From the IMG/VR virus record IMGVR_UViG_3300022866_000008, positions 1-56,442 of that record: 56,442 nucleotides of DNA; one strand, given 5' to 3'. Source of the stretch: a virus. Below, piece by piece: positions 1-7,815 of this stretch. The notes beneath the pieces are model-generated. The model had not been told where the DNA came from. It saw only the letters and a list, made by a program, of their open reading frames with translations, and did not search any database. Numbering within the stretch: the first letter of the stretch is position 1; every line of letters starts with the position of its first letter. A program made the translations under genes and the position numbers.

Positions 1-99
1 GTGATGATTCTCTTTATAACCCGATATGTCTAAAGGATTATTTTTTCTATTAGATATAATGCTGTTATACCATCTTGTATATTTGTTATTCTTAAACAT
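1..99 (-). CDS. HNH homing endonuclease, N-terminal part (runs off left edge)
   Basis: The frame is open from an ATG at 99 to the window edge and gives 33 residues. They begin MFKNNKYTRWYNSI and end GYKENHH. This matches the N-terminal signature of phage HNH homing endonucleases, where a KYT.WYNSII segment leads to a G(Y)..KHH motif that opens the HNH nuclease fold. The catalytic part lies outside the window. There is no Shine-Dalgarno sequence; a late-type element GATAAATA ends five bases before the ATG. The gene overlaps the end of a 21-codon stub of another gene (92-157), so it seems to have inserted there. The family call rests on the short N-terminus only. Confidence 0.6.
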   Translation of the reverse strand, partial: MFKNNKYTRWYNSIISNRKNNPLDISGYKENHH

Positions 100-157
100 A
101 CAAGTATTTATCAAACTTTGGATCAAACCTACCGGTAACTAAAATTATTTTGCGCAT
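92..157 (-). pseudogene. Cytidylyltransferase-like N-terminal stub cut at its active-site motif
   Basis: This short frame encodes 21 residues starting MRKIILVTGRFDP. RfaE/GlpT-cytidylyltransferase-like nucleotidyltransferases of phages and bacteria start almost identically (KxxLVTGxFDPxHxGH). Here the similarity stops just after FDP, exactly where the catalytic HxGH should follow, and the frame runs into the promoter and start of the HNH gene. I infer a sugar-nucleotide cytidylyltransferase gene interrupted by the endonuclease. It has its own late element, CATAAATA, five bases before the ATG, and follows the FkbM methyltransferase gene by 27 bases. The rest of the gene, if kept, would lie left of the window. 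Confidence 0.45.
105..112 (-). promoter_or_regulatory. Late promoter element abutting the HNH gene start
   Basis: The minus strand reads GATAAATA, then five bases, then ATG at 99. It resembles the T4 late -10 element TATAAATA. The same GATAAATACTTGTATG context recurs at the gp13 start (18477-18492). Spacing predicts transcription starting at the AUG. Confidence 0.6.
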
Positions 158-162
158 AAAGT

Positions 163-170
163 TATTTATG
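163..170 (-). promoter_or_regulatory. Late promoter element abutting the cytidylyltransferase stub
   Basis: The minus strand reads CATAAATA, five bases, then ATG at 157. No Shine-Dalgarno sequence is present. It has the same architecture as eleven other gene starts in the window. Confidence 0.55.
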
Positions 171-184
171 TACGCAGTTAATAC

Positions 185-808
185 CTACCAGCCGAAAATG
201 TAATCTTTTCTAACGCTGGTTAATTCTATTGCACCTAGCGACTTAAGATATTCGCCTGCTTGCTTAAACTTTGCATGTTGTTCAACAATTAAAATAGGTT
301 TATATTTTAATATTGTTTCTGTAGCACCTTTAAGTACTTGGAGTTCGTAGGTTTCACAATCGAGTTTTATCATTCCAAATTTTGGAAGATTTAAATCATC
401 TAATTTTTTAATTAAAATACTACCAGTTCCGAGCGAATCTTTTTTAATATAACTTGCGCCAATGTTTTCATGATCGAAAAACATATCAACAGTATTGTTT
501 TCCTCGCCCAGCGCAAAGTTGTACAAATCAACGTTTAGCCCTTTAACATTTAGTTCTAAACATTCGTAGACTTCGTTAATTGGTTCAAATGCAATTACTT
601 TATTAAACCGTTCAGCTAGATGCTTTGCCCAAAGTCCTACATTGGCTCCTACATCAACAACTAGATCAAAGTCAGTTACATATTTGTATGCTGCATCTCT
701 TACGTCATCTTGATATTGTGCAGGTCCGCCTTTTTTAATACGTTTAGCAATTAACCCTTCAAAATGTTCGTCGCAATCGGGCATCCAATATTCGTAAACT
801 TTTTTCAT
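185..808 (-). CDS. FkbM-family SAM-dependent methyltransferase
   Basis: This is a 207-residue protein with a class I methyltransferase motif I at about residues 49-60 (LVVDVGANVGLW). An acidic strand-2 end (IAFEP, about 75) and an IKLDCETYE segment follow, as in the FkbM family. Relatives O-methylate sugars and natural products using S-adenosylmethionine, and phage copies usually sit with glycan genes. Here a glycosyltransferase-like gene lies directly upstream (2-base gap) and a cytidylyltransferase stub directly downstream, which supports a role in sugar modification. An AAGG Shine-Dalgarno sequence precedes the ATG, and an ATAAATA sequence lies 34 bases upstream inside the preceding gene. 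The acceptor is unknown. Confidence 0.8.
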   Translation of the reverse strand: MKKVYEYWMPDCDEHFEGLIAKRIKKGGPAQYQDDVRDAAYKYVTDFDLVVDVGANVGLWAKHLAERFNKVIAFEPINEVYECLELNVKGLNVDLYNFALGEENNTVDMFFDHENIGASYIKKDSLGTGSILIKKLDDLNLPKFGMIKLDCETYELQVLKGATETILKYKPILIVEQHAKFKQAGEYLKSLGAIELTSVRKDYIFGW

Positions 809-810
809 CT

Positions 811-1443
811 TTATACCTTGTATTTGTTGTATTCTACAAGATATTTATCTATGGTTTTCTGTTCGCCTTTGAGAGTTAAAAATACCCCATTGGTTTTATT
901 TTTTCCACTGTTTATCCATTGTTGTCCTACTGGAGAAAAATTATAATCAGTTGACATTTGCCCAAGAATTTTTTGATCTCTTCCCCACTTCCATTCTTCA
1001 ACAGGAATACTAGTTAACAACTCTGCATACCGTTTTCTAAAATCAGTATTGCCAAAAGATACTAAACATGCTAGCCATCTTGTTGATTTATGGTGCTGCA
1101 TTACGTACTGTTTTGTAAATAATGTTTTAAATTCAGCTTCGGTAAAACTTCTTGTGCATATCGTATCAGTATCTACTACAATTAGGGATTCACTATTTGG
1201 AATCTTTGATGCTGCAAGAAACCTAGCAGCCTGCAAATAAGAAATTTTAGATTCGTCATTTAAAAAAGAGATGTTTTCAGTTGTATATGAAACAAAATCT
1301 AATTCTTTTGCATTTATTGGGTTAACTATATGACATCTTAGTTTAATCCACGGATTGTTATAATGTATAGATTGTAATAATGCAATCCCCCAATCGTCAT
1401 AATAAGATTGGTCGCACCCAATTAAAATACTATAGTGACGCAT
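811..1443 (-). CDS. Putative GT-A type glycosyltransferase
   Basis: The 210-residue protein begins with a beta-alpha pattern typical of nucleotide-sugar glycosyltransferases (YSILIGCDQSYYDDWGIALL). It carries a DTD motif at residues 91-93 after hydrophobic residues (LIVVDTDT), matching the metal-binding DxD of GT-A enzymes such as family 8. I infer sugar transfer from a nucleotide sugar; donor and acceptor cannot be read. It overlaps the end of uvsY by 14 bases and has an AGGA Shine-Dalgarno sequence inside uvsY, so it is probably co-transcribed with the recombination genes. FkbM follows at once. Confidence 0.55.
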   Translation of the reverse strand: MRHYSILIGCDQSYYDDWGIALLQSIHYNNPWIKLRCHIVNPINAKELDFVSYTTENISFLNDESKISYLQAARFLAASKIPNSESLIVVDTDTICTRSFTEAEFKTLFTKQYVMQHHKSTRWLACLVSFGNTDFRKRYAELLTSIPVEEWKWGRDQKILGQMSTDYNFSPVGQQWINSGKNKTNGVFLTLKGEQKTIDKYLVEYNKYKV

Positions 1444-1885
1444 CTTCTAATCCTGATACTCGTAATTTAACAATGTTGCTTAGATGCCATTGTTTCTGAT
1501 CAAGTGCTTTAATAATGCCCAACCACTTGTTACGTAATAGGGCAAAATCGTTGATAATTTTTTCAAAGTCTACAACGTCAGCTTCACCTTCTACGAACTT
1601 TTCACAGTCCCTAGAAGATAAAGCTCGTTGATAATTTTCAAGATACTTGCGAAAATATTGACTACGAAGTCTACGAAGTTCAATGTGTAAGTACTCAAGG
1701 ATACCTTCAATCTCTTGAAGTTGATTAAAGCGGTTTTCTACGATGCCGGGCATTTGCGAACTTGCTTTCTCAATGTTTCCCGCTATGCGGACATCTTGTT
1801 TTGCATGAATTAATTCAGCTTCATAATAAGCCACAGCATCGGGAATATTGCTTATATCTTTACTAACCTTGTGGTACCAGTTCAT
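1430..1885 (-). CDS. uvsY: UvsY-like recombination mediator
   Basis: This is a 151-residue, largely helical charged protein (T4 UvsY has 137). The central FEKIINDFALLRNKWLGIIKAL and the closing helix ending near NIVKLR follow the layout of UvsY in aquatic T4-like phages. UvsY loads UvsX recombinase on single-stranded DNA coated with gp32. The gene order gp32, uvsX, small gene, uvsY supports the call, because all three partners are adjacent and co-directional. The start has a GAGG Shine-Dalgarno sequence. Sequence similarity to T4 UvsY itself is weak, so the call relies on pattern plus context. Confidence 0.72.
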   Translation of the reverse strand: MNWYHKVSKDISNIPDAVAYYEAELIHAKQDVRIAGNIEKASSQMPGIVENRFNQLQEIEGILEYLHIELRRLRSQYFRKYLENYQRALSSRDCEKFVEGEADVVDFEKIINDFALLRNKWLGIIKALDQKQWHLSNIVKLRVSGLEDASL

Positions 1886-2116
1886 TTAATCCTCGTAATC
1901 TTCTTCGTCTTGTTCTTCGATTTCTTCACCGTCTACTGCATATTCAATAGCCTGATCTAGATATGGATCTACGCCCATTAAACTTTCTAGTACGCTTTCT
2001 TTAATCCCATGATCTAGCAAAGCGTTTACAAAATCTGCTGCAACATCTTTTCTTGCTTTCTCAGGGATATGTTCAATAACAATAGTCCAAATATCCGTAA
2101 TTAAATCTTCTTTCAT
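1886..2116 (-). CDS. Conserved small acidic protein between uvsX and uvsY
   Basis: The 76-residue protein is mainly helical and ends in a strongly acidic tail (GEEIEEQDEEDYED). It overlaps uvsX by 4 bases and abuts uvsY, so the three are translationally coupled. A GGAG Shine-Dalgarno sequence lies before the ATG inside uvsX. I do not recognise a catalytic motif. Position suggests a helper of recombination or replication, but that is inference. The acidic tail could mimic DNA or contact basic partners. Confidence 0.75.
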   Translation of the reverse strand: MKEDLITDIWTIVIEHIPEKARKDVAADFVNALLDHGIKESVLESLMGVDPYLDQAIEYAVDGEEIEEQDEEDYED

Positions 2117-3192
2117 TCAGTAATCTCCGTTTCAGGTTCAACAATAGTAGTTATCTCTGAATCGGATTTTTCGCCATGTTTCGAAATGTCTGCCATAATA
2201 ACATCGAGACCTTTCTTTTCATTGCGTTCCCACGGCTTACGGAACTGTTTGATAATTTCGCCATCACTGGTTATGTATACTAGGCTGTTACCTTCTTTCT
2301 TGAGCATCCCTTTAGCTTCGAACAAGTCGACTAATCCACTATATGGACTCATACCTGTTTCATAAGGAATCTCAACCTGTACACTTTCAAACGGCTTTGC
2401 ATAACGTGTTTTCATAATCTTACAAGCTGCACGAATACCTTGCACAGTTGAAGTTTTGTTACCGGCTGCATCAAGTTTCAACTTTAACTTGCGCATAGCG
2501 ACAACAATTGAACTTGCGTAGATAAAGCCTTGGCCGCCACTGATTTTATCATCCGGATCAAACATATCTTGTGATGCGTATGTGTGATTAGTACATACCA
2601 TACCAATGTTGTAAGCACCAAACATATTAACACAGTTACGAACAAGTGCGGTTAGTGCCTTAGGCTTACGGCCCATATCACCTTTCATATCACCTGCTTG
2701 GAATTGATTAACATCAGTCGGAGTCAACAACATGCCCAAGCTGTCAACGATAAACAATACTTTAGGACGATCTAGTTCATCCATTGTTTTGTACTCTGAA
2801 ATAAACTCTGTGATAGTCTTTGCTACATCGTCAATCATAGCCATGTTAAGTTTTAGCAACTTATCTGGACTCGTATCAACACCAAGAGCATGTAGCCATT
2901 TTTCATCAAGCGCATTCTCTGTATCAATCAAGATAGGATAGATGCCTTGTGCTTGTGCGTTCTTAACTAGATTGCCCGAACAGATAAAAGATTTACCTGC
3001 ACCAGATTCCCCAGCAAATACTGTAACCTTGCCTAGTGGAATGCCTCGATCAAAGTGTCCACTGATAAGATAGTTCAATGCGTAGTTGTTTGTACTAACC
3101 CAATCTGTTGGGTCGTTAAAGCCAATACTTAAACCTTCGATTGATTTAGTGATTGACTTTCTAAATTTAGAAATATCAAATGCTTTTGCCAT
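2113..3192 (-). CDS. uvsX: UvsX RecA-like recombinase
   Basis: The 359-residue protein has a Walker A motif GESGAGKSF at residues 61-69 and a Walker B strand VLFIVDSLGML near residue 145-155, with the RecA-core order. It ends in an acidic low-complexity tail (SEITTIVEPETEITE). It matches T4 UvsX (391 residues) in length and layout. UvsX forms filaments on single-stranded DNA and drives strand exchange for recombination-dependent replication and repair. The partners gp32 and UvsY flank it. An AGGGA Shine-Dalgarno sequence precedes the ATG, and a terminator hairpin separates it from gp32. Confidence 0.95.
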   Translation of the reverse strand: MAKAFDISKFRKSITKSIEGLSIGFNDPTDWVSTNNYALNYLISGHFDRGIPLGKVTVFAGESGAGKSFICSGNLVKNAQAQGIYPILIDTENALDEKWLHALGVDTSPDKLLKLNMAMIDDVAKTITEFISEYKTMDELDRPKVLFIVDSLGMLLTPTDVNQFQAGDMKGDMGRKPKALTALVRNCVNMFGAYNIGMVCTNHTYASQDMFDPDDKISGGQGFIYASSIVVAMRKLKLKLDAAGNKTSTVQGIRAACKIMKTRYAKPFESVQVEIPYETGMSPYSGLVDLFEAKGMLKKEGNSLVYITSDGEIIKQFRKPWERNEKKGLDVIMADISKHGEKSDSEITTIVEPETEITE

Positions 3193-3212
3193 ATTAGTCC
3201 CTGTAAATGAAG

Positions 3213-3237
3213 AAGAGTGGGAACCTGTCCCACTCTT
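3213..3237 (-). terminator. Terminator between gene 32 and uvsX
   Basis: A perfect 10-base stem (AAGAGTGGGA/TCCCACTCTT) with a 5-base loop lies 10 bases after the gene 32 stop, followed by a pyrimidine-rich CTTC run. It would end or attenuate transcription from the gene 32 promoter. Confidence 0.7.
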
Positions 3238-3246
3238 TTATGTTGC

Positions 3247-4251
3247 TTACTCTGCTGCTTTGCGATTACGAATCATTGCAAGAATGTCTTGCGCACGACT
3301 ATCGCCACCTGTTGTTGCTGCTGGTGCAGCTACTGGTGTTGGTGCTTGAGTAACTCTTGCTACAGGAGCAGGCTCGCTGTCTGCATAGTCTGCACTAGCT
3401 TTAGCAGCTGGTGTAGCTGTGTTAGCAGTTGCACGATGCGGATCGCCAGTTGCTTGACCCATACCCGCTGGCTTGTAATACTGACCCCAACGTTCCAGGT
3501 CATATGCTTCGCCATCAACTGATGCTTCAAACATTTCCTTCATTACCTTAAGCTCAACATCAGTTGGCTTTTTAGGCAGGAAGTCGCTGAGAGTGTACAA
3601 CTCATTTGTTGCCAATGCACTTGCTTCAACTTCTGTCAATGCACGTTCACGACGGCTCCACTTTGAAGTAGAGTAATCAGCGAAGCCACCTTTAGATGTC
3701 TTAGCAATACGGAAGTCTACACCTTTCAGGTAGTCAGTTGGCAACTCTTCCAATTCTGGATCCATCAATGCTGAACGGATAATTTGAAAGATTTGAGGAC
3801 CAATGATGAATCGACGAATTGGGTTTGCCGGAGTCTTTTCTTCACGAATAGGATCTTCAACAACAAAGCCTTGGAAAATGTATGAACGCTTTTTCCAGTA
3901 CTTACGACCCATGTCTTCTAAAGATTTATCTTTAAACCAACCACGTACTTCTGATAAGATCGGACAAACAGTACCGTCATTGTACATTTCAATACAAGGA
4001 ACTTGTACTTGAACTGGACGACTGTCAGTTTCACCTTTAATACCTGCGAACGGCAACTTGATCATTGCACGTTCTACCCAGAAGAATGTATTGGCAGAAT
4101 TGCCATCGGGTAGCAAACGAATTACTGCTTCCTTACCTTCAGCCATGTTCCAATGTGGGTAAATTGCGTTGTCTCCACCGCCGGTGGATTGTCCTGTGGA
4201 CTTTGATTGTGCTTCTGCGAGTTTAGCACGGATTTCTGCGAGTGATGCCAT
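3247..4251 (-). CDS. 32: gp32-like single-stranded DNA-binding protein
   Basis: The 334-residue protein (T4 gp32 has 301) has the gp32 core: an HWNMAEGKEAVIRLLPDG strand region near 35-50, the cysteine loop, and KYWKKRSYIFQGFVV with basic and aromatic DNA-binding residues. An Ala/Pro/Thr-rich linker near 270-320 is followed by a basic end (MIRNRKAAE) rather than the acidic tail of T4. The T4 zinc ligands are C-x9-C-x2-C plus a histidine. Here C-x9-C is kept (CIEMYNDGTVC) but the third cysteine is leucine and the histidine is not at the expected place, so zinc binding is doubtful. A consensus host promoter and a full AGGAGG ribosome site precede it. Confidence 0.9.
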   Translation of the reverse strand: MASLAEIRAKLAEAQSKSTGQSTGGGDNAIYPHWNMAEGKEAVIRLLPDGNSANTFFWVERAMIKLPFAGIKGETDSRPVQVQVPCIEMYNDGTVCPILSEVRGWFKDKSLEDMGRKYWKKRSYIFQGFVVEDPIREEKTPANPIRRFIIGPQIFQIIRSALMDPELEELPTDYLKGVDFRIAKTSKGGFADYSTSKWSRRERALTEVEASALATNELYTLSDFLPKKPTDVELKVMKEMFEASVDGEAYDLERWGQYYKPAGMGQATGDPHRATANTATPAAKASADYADSEPAPVARVTQAPTPVAAPAATTGGDSRAQDILAMIRNRKAAE

Positions 4252-4312
4252 TTTTGTATGCCTCCTATAGCCTAAAATAAAAATGTTGTATATGCCTTAA
4301 TGCACATAAGCT

Positions 4313-4341
4313 ATTATGCGCTTTTTATTTAGTATTGTCAA
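4313..4341 (-). promoter_or_regulatory. Host-type sigma70 promoter for gene 32
   Basis: The minus strand has TTGACA (4336-4341), a 17-base spacer, and CATAAT (4313-4318), one mismatch from consensus. The spacer also contains ACTAAATA, which resembles the late element. An AGGAGG site at 4261-4266 lies 9 bases before the gene 32 ATG. Early expression by host RNA polymerase is the simplest reading. Confidence 0.8.
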
Positions 4342-4379
4342 CGATTATCTACTACTTTATTGGTTTTATTAAGCCAAAA

Positions 4380-4405
4380 GAAAAGGACTTCGAAAAGTCC
4401 TTTTC
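4380..4405 (-). terminator. Terminator after the 579-residue protein gene
   Basis: A perfect 10-base stem (AAAAGGACTT/AAGTCCTTTT) with a CGAA loop lies 16 bases after the stop at 4421, with T-rich flanks on the minus strand. It insulates the late block from the gene 32 promoter. Confidence 0.8.
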
Positions 4406-4420
4406 ATGAAGCATTGCTGC

Positions 4421-6160
4421 TTACATACTGTACATGCCTGATAGTGCTTTAATACGAGCTAGCTCTGGATTCTCTGCTGGTTCTGGAGCTTGTTGTTGCG
4501 GCGCCATTCTTTCAGCCATCTTACGAGCTACTGTTTCTGCCTGCTCACCAAACTTCTTACCTACCATAGTGCAAACGCCTTCTGGGCCTTTGGGAAATGT
4601 GCCTGAATCTTTATCATAAAAGCTGTGCATAAACTCAGCTAATTCTTGTACGTTCATCTTGCCACTATGTTCTTCCGGCGATTGTTCTTCCGATTCCTGT
4701 GGGACTTCTTCTGGCGCAGTTTCTTCACCCCCTTGGTCTGTCGCCGGCTCACCGCCCACTGGTTCTGGTTGAAAATCACCAAAATCTAATACCTCTAACA
4801 CTTCTGGAGCATTGGCTTCCAGCCATACTTGTACTAGGCCTCTTACATCTGCTTCCGGATCTTCTTTAGATTGCGTCTTAATTTCTTCTTCTAATCGTGG
4901 ATCATCTATGATGCCTTTAAGACTTTCAATTGCATTAGAACCGTCTACGCCTGCGGGGAATGCCTGGCTAACTAACTCTTGTAATTGTTGTGCTGCTGCT
5001 GCCTGTTCTTCTTCATCTTGGCTTTGTATTGCGCTTTCTTCGCCTAAATTCATAGCCCATTGTTCAAACTTTGCAAATGGGTCATAGCGGTCTGCGTTGA
5101 AATCCTCGTCTTCAGTTTGGATTTCTTCTTGTGTCATGGCGACTATGTCGTCGTAGCCTAGTTCACTTTCTTTCATTAAACGATACAGTACAGGAAATAC
5201 TGCGGCCATATCTTCTTTGAAATTCTTCACTGTAAATTGATCTTTAAATTGTTCTGCAATTTCTTGCGGAACTTCCATAGGTTGCTGTGCCTGGAAACTT
5301 TCTTTGTAAGCCTCATAGTGGCCTTGTTTTGATAGTGCTTTTATTTGCTCACGTAATCCGTTAAGTGCTTGTGTACTACGCTCAACAACACTGTTCGTGT
5401 CGCTGTTCATTAGATCATTGCGTACAACATAATTGCCAAAGCTCTTTAATTGTGCAATCTCTTCACTCATCTTAATGATGCTTTCACCAATGGCATCGTA
5501 CGGTAAGCCACCGTTAGCCACATGGCGTTGCATAGCACGGGCGCCTGCTAAGTGAATGAATGGATATTTAAATCTTTCACCGTCTGCGTTTTCTACAAAC
5601 AGGCCAGCGATATTACGACTTCTGGCACCCGGTGCCATATCGTCATTTAACTTTTGACTGTGTTTAACAATCAATCGTGTATTTTCTAATTTTTGGTAAC
5701 TAACGCTTTTAGTACCGTACATTGTGCTTTCTGCCATAACGCCTTCTCCGACTGGAACTGAATTTTGTGCTTCTTGTTTAGGTTGAGCATTACGAGTTAA
5801 AAATTTGTAATCTCTTTTATCTAGGTTGTCTTTGGCAATATCTCTAGTGTCAAAGTTTAGTAATCTACGCTTGGCAAACATACGTAATTCTTTTAGGAAT
5901 CCGTACCACCTGTCTTTTTGCTCTGCGTCCATTGATTCTGTAATTCCGTGACTGAAGTAAATCTTCATGGAATTATCTTCTGCTAGACTAATGCTAACGT
6001 GACCAATAGGAGTTTCACCTTCCATATAGTCAAAATCAAAGAAACGTGCTTCTTGTGGATTTATAGTAATTTCGCCAATTTCTGTACCTAATTTTAGACC
6101 AGAGAATCTGCTACGAATTTTGTAGAATAAATCTGTTGCGATGTTGTTAGTTGCGTCCAT
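4421..6160 (-). CDS. Large conserved protein of unknown function
   Basis: I do not recognise this 579-residue protein. The first 130 residues are beta-rich, then helical and basic. The middle is charged and helical, and about residues 440-515 are rich in Glu, Pro and Gln. A compact C-terminal segment near 515-560 (FYDKDSGTFPKGPEGV, KKFGEQAETVARKM) recalls short modules in other aquatic T4-like proteins. I chose the ATG at 6160 over an upstream TTG at 6175 because the element GATAAATA ends five bases before this ATG, the same spacing as other starts here. The gene follows terminase, whose stop overlaps the promoter. A packaging or virion role is possible but unproven. Confidence 0.75.
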   Translation of the reverse strand: MDATNNIATDLFYKIRSRFSGLKLGTEIGEITINPQEARFFDFDYMEGETPIGHVSISLAEDNSMKIYFSHGITESMDAEQKDRWYGFLKELRMFAKRRLLNFDTRDIAKDNLDKRDYKFLTRNAQPKQEAQNSVPVGEGVMAESTMYGTKSVSYQKLENTRLIVKHSQKLNDDMAPGARSRNIAGLFVENADGERFKYPFIHLAGARAMQRHVANGGLPYDAIGESIIKMSEEIAQLKSFGNYVVRNDLMNSDTNSVVERSTQALNGLREQIKALSKQGHYEAYKESFQAQQPMEVPQEIAEQFKDQFTVKNFKEDMAAVFPVLYRLMKESELGYDDIVAMTQEEIQTEDEDFNADRYDPFAKFEQWAMNLGEESAIQSQDEEEQAAAAQQLQELVSQAFPAGVDGSNAIESLKGIIDDPRLEEEIKTQSKEDPEADVRGLVQVWLEANAPEVLEVLDFGDFQPEPVGGEPATDQGGEETAPEEVPQESEEQSPEEHSGKMNVQELAEFMHSFYDKDSGTFPKGPEGVCTMVGKKFGEQAETVARKMAERMAPQQQAPEPAENPELARIKALSGMYSM

Positions 6161-6165
6161 AGTTA

Positions 6166-6173
6166 TATTTATC
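6166..6173 (-). promoter_or_regulatory. Late promoter element abutting the 579-residue protein start
   Basis: The minus strand reads GATAAATA, five bases, then ATG at 6160, overlapping the stop codon of the terminase gene. No Shine-Dalgarno sequence is visible. It decides the start of the downstream gene. Confidence 0.6.
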
Positions 6174-7758
6174 AATATCCTGTGCTTACAAAGATCGGCA
6201 TTGGCATTTGTTCTTCAGAAAGTCGTTCAGACATTTTTTCGTAAATCTTAGGATCCCAATCTGCTAATACATCTGCCATACGTATAATTAGCAATGCAGC
6301 GCTTATTAGATCGTCATTTTCTCCTGATTTAGCATTAAATCCTAGGCCGCTGGCTACGAATGTTTTAAGTTCTGATAATAGAGGTTTTGATTTAATAATT
6401 AGTTTGTTAGTTTCGACTAAGTTCTTAAACTGACTACATGCTGTGACTTTACTGCGATGTGTTGTATTAAATCCCTTACGAAATTTACGCACATGCCCTT
6501 TGCGAATAGGTTCGCTTAGGAATAGTCCTGGAAAGTTTTCTTCACCGATGTCACTGATAACAATAAGTGCTGCTTCACCTAGACTGTTGTTTTCTACTGA
6601 GTAATACATCTGGGGCGCACCGCCTTTTTCTATGCCACGATCTTGGATATATCGCAGTATCTCTCTCATGTGCTTTATCTGCTGTTGTATAGGAGTTAAA
6701 TTATGACGCCACTCTGCAACCTGTATCATACTAGGCATTTCAAATACTTGAATAGCTGCATAGTTGCCGCCTGTTCCCAGACTGGGATCTAACGACAATA
6801 AGTAAGTTGCCTTAGGATCAATGTCTTTGTAGAATCTAGTTTGCCCCATAGTCATTACAGGATCAACTCCAGACAGCTCTGCAAGTTTTACAGTATTAAT
6901 CAAGGTTTCGTCAAAGATCAAGAATTCGCAATCAAACTCGCGCCGGAAACGTTCAGGACCAATTTTAGCACGTTCTACTGCCGCCCACTTCTCATCTCGA
7001 TCTGGATGTTCATTCCAGTGTGCAAAGAAGCTGTGGAATCCGTTTGTGCCAAGTTCTTGTTCGTTGCCATACTCGTCAAACTTCTTATTAGCTTCTGTCC
7101 AGATTAAAGCAAATTGATCTTCGTCGCTGTTTGGTGTCGATGTAATGATACACTTACCACCTGTTGACAATGTAGGGCTTAGTGCCGTCCAGAACTCTTT
7201 AGCTTTCTCTGGCGGCTGCACGAATGCGAATTCATCACAGTAAATTAATGATAGTGACTTACCACGACCAGTGTTTTCTGTTGTAGTAGTTGCTTGAATA
7301 CGTGCGCCGTTGTCGTATTCAATTGTGTTTCTGTTGTAGCTGTATACACCTGCACGAATAAAGTCAGGCAAGTTCTCATAACCGAATCGGTAACGATTCA
7401 TAATATCCTGCGCACCTTCGTACTTATGAGCAGCAATTAATACTTGTGCTTCTGGCACAAACATTGTGTACCATAGTAAATATCCCGTAGCGCAAGTAGT
7501 CTTACCCATCTGACGAGGCAGCATACCAATAGACTGTTTGTAGTTGTGGTATGACTGTATTAGCCTCTCTTGGTATTCATACGGTTCAAACTTAATCGAT
7601 CCACGTACAGGATGTTGAATCTTTAAAAAGTTTTTACAGAAGTATAACGGACCGTCTACCGGATGCATACATGCTTCAAGATGCTTAACTTCCTCTAACG
7701 TGTATCGGATCGGAGCATGTGCTTTCTTAATTAAATTACCGTCTAGTGATTTTGCCAT
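6172..7758 (-). CDS. 17: Terminase large subunit gp17
   Basis: The 528-residue protein (T4 gp17 has 610) has the packaging ATPase Walker A variant PRQMGKTT at residues 81-88 and Walker B LIYCDE at 171-176, then a TSTPN coupling motif near 205. The C-terminal RNase H-like nuclease begins with LLSLDPSLGTGG near 322, giving the first catalytic aspartate. It translocates DNA into the prohead and cuts concatemers. The start has no Shine-Dalgarno sequence; AGTAAATA ends five bases before the ATG. The small subunit gp16 lies at 9568-10044, separated by three small genes, unlike the adjacent 16-17 order in T4. Confidence 0.96.
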   Translation of the reverse strand: MAKSLDGNLIKKAHAPIRYTLEEVKHLEACMHPVDGPLYFCKNFLKIQHPVRGSIKFEPYEYQERLIQSYHNYKQSIGMLPRQMGKTTCATGYLLWYTMFVPEAQVLIAAHKYEGAQDIMNRYRFGYENLPDFIRAGVYSYNRNTIEYDNGARIQATTTTENTGRGKSLSLIYCDEFAFVQPPEKAKEFWTALSPTLSTGGKCIITSTPNSDEDQFALIWTEANKKFDEYGNEQELGTNGFHSFFAHWNEHPDRDEKWAAVERAKIGPERFRREFDCEFLIFDETLINTVKLAELSGVDPVMTMGQTRFYKDIDPKATYLLSLDPSLGTGGNYAAIQVFEMPSMIQVAEWRHNLTPIQQQIKHMREILRYIQDRGIEKGGAPQMYYSVENNSLGEAALIVISDIGEENFPGLFLSEPIRKGHVRKFRKGFNTTHRSKVTACSQFKNLVETNKLIIKSKPLLSELKTFVASGLGFNAKSGENDDLISAALLIIRMADVLADWDPKIYEKMSERLSEEQMPMPIFVSTGY

Positions 7759-7763
7759 ATTGT

Positions 7764-7771
7764 TATTTACT
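7764..7771 (-). promoter_or_regulatory. Late promoter element abutting the terminase start
   Basis: The minus strand reads AGTAAATA, five bases, then ATG at 7758, with no Shine-Dalgarno sequence. It lies immediately after the upstream terminator, so terminase should start a new transcript here. Confidence 0.6.
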
Positions 7772-7772
7772 G

Positions 7773-7800
7773 AAAAAAATAGGCTCCGAAGAGCCTATTT
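7773..7800 (-). terminator. Rho-independent terminator after the 146-residue protein gene
   Basis: A perfect 10-base stem (AAATAGGCTC/GAGCCTATTT) with a short CGAA-type loop runs into seven T residues on the minus strand. It sits 16 bases after the stop at 7816 and just before the terminase promoter. Confidence 0.85.
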
Positions 7801-7815
7801 GGTTTTATAGCTGTA

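Noticed and set aside
842-848. ATAAATA upstream of the FkbM gene as a late promoter
   Set aside because: It is within the coding end of the glycosyltransferase gene (Asp-Lys-Tyr codons) and 34 bases from the ATG, which has its own ribosome site; chance is as likely.
4323-4336. ACTAAATA inside the gene 32 promoter spacer as a late promoter
   Set aside because: It lies within a near-perfect sigma70 promoter about 70 bases from the ATG, and AT-rich spacers often contain it by chance; kept only as a note.
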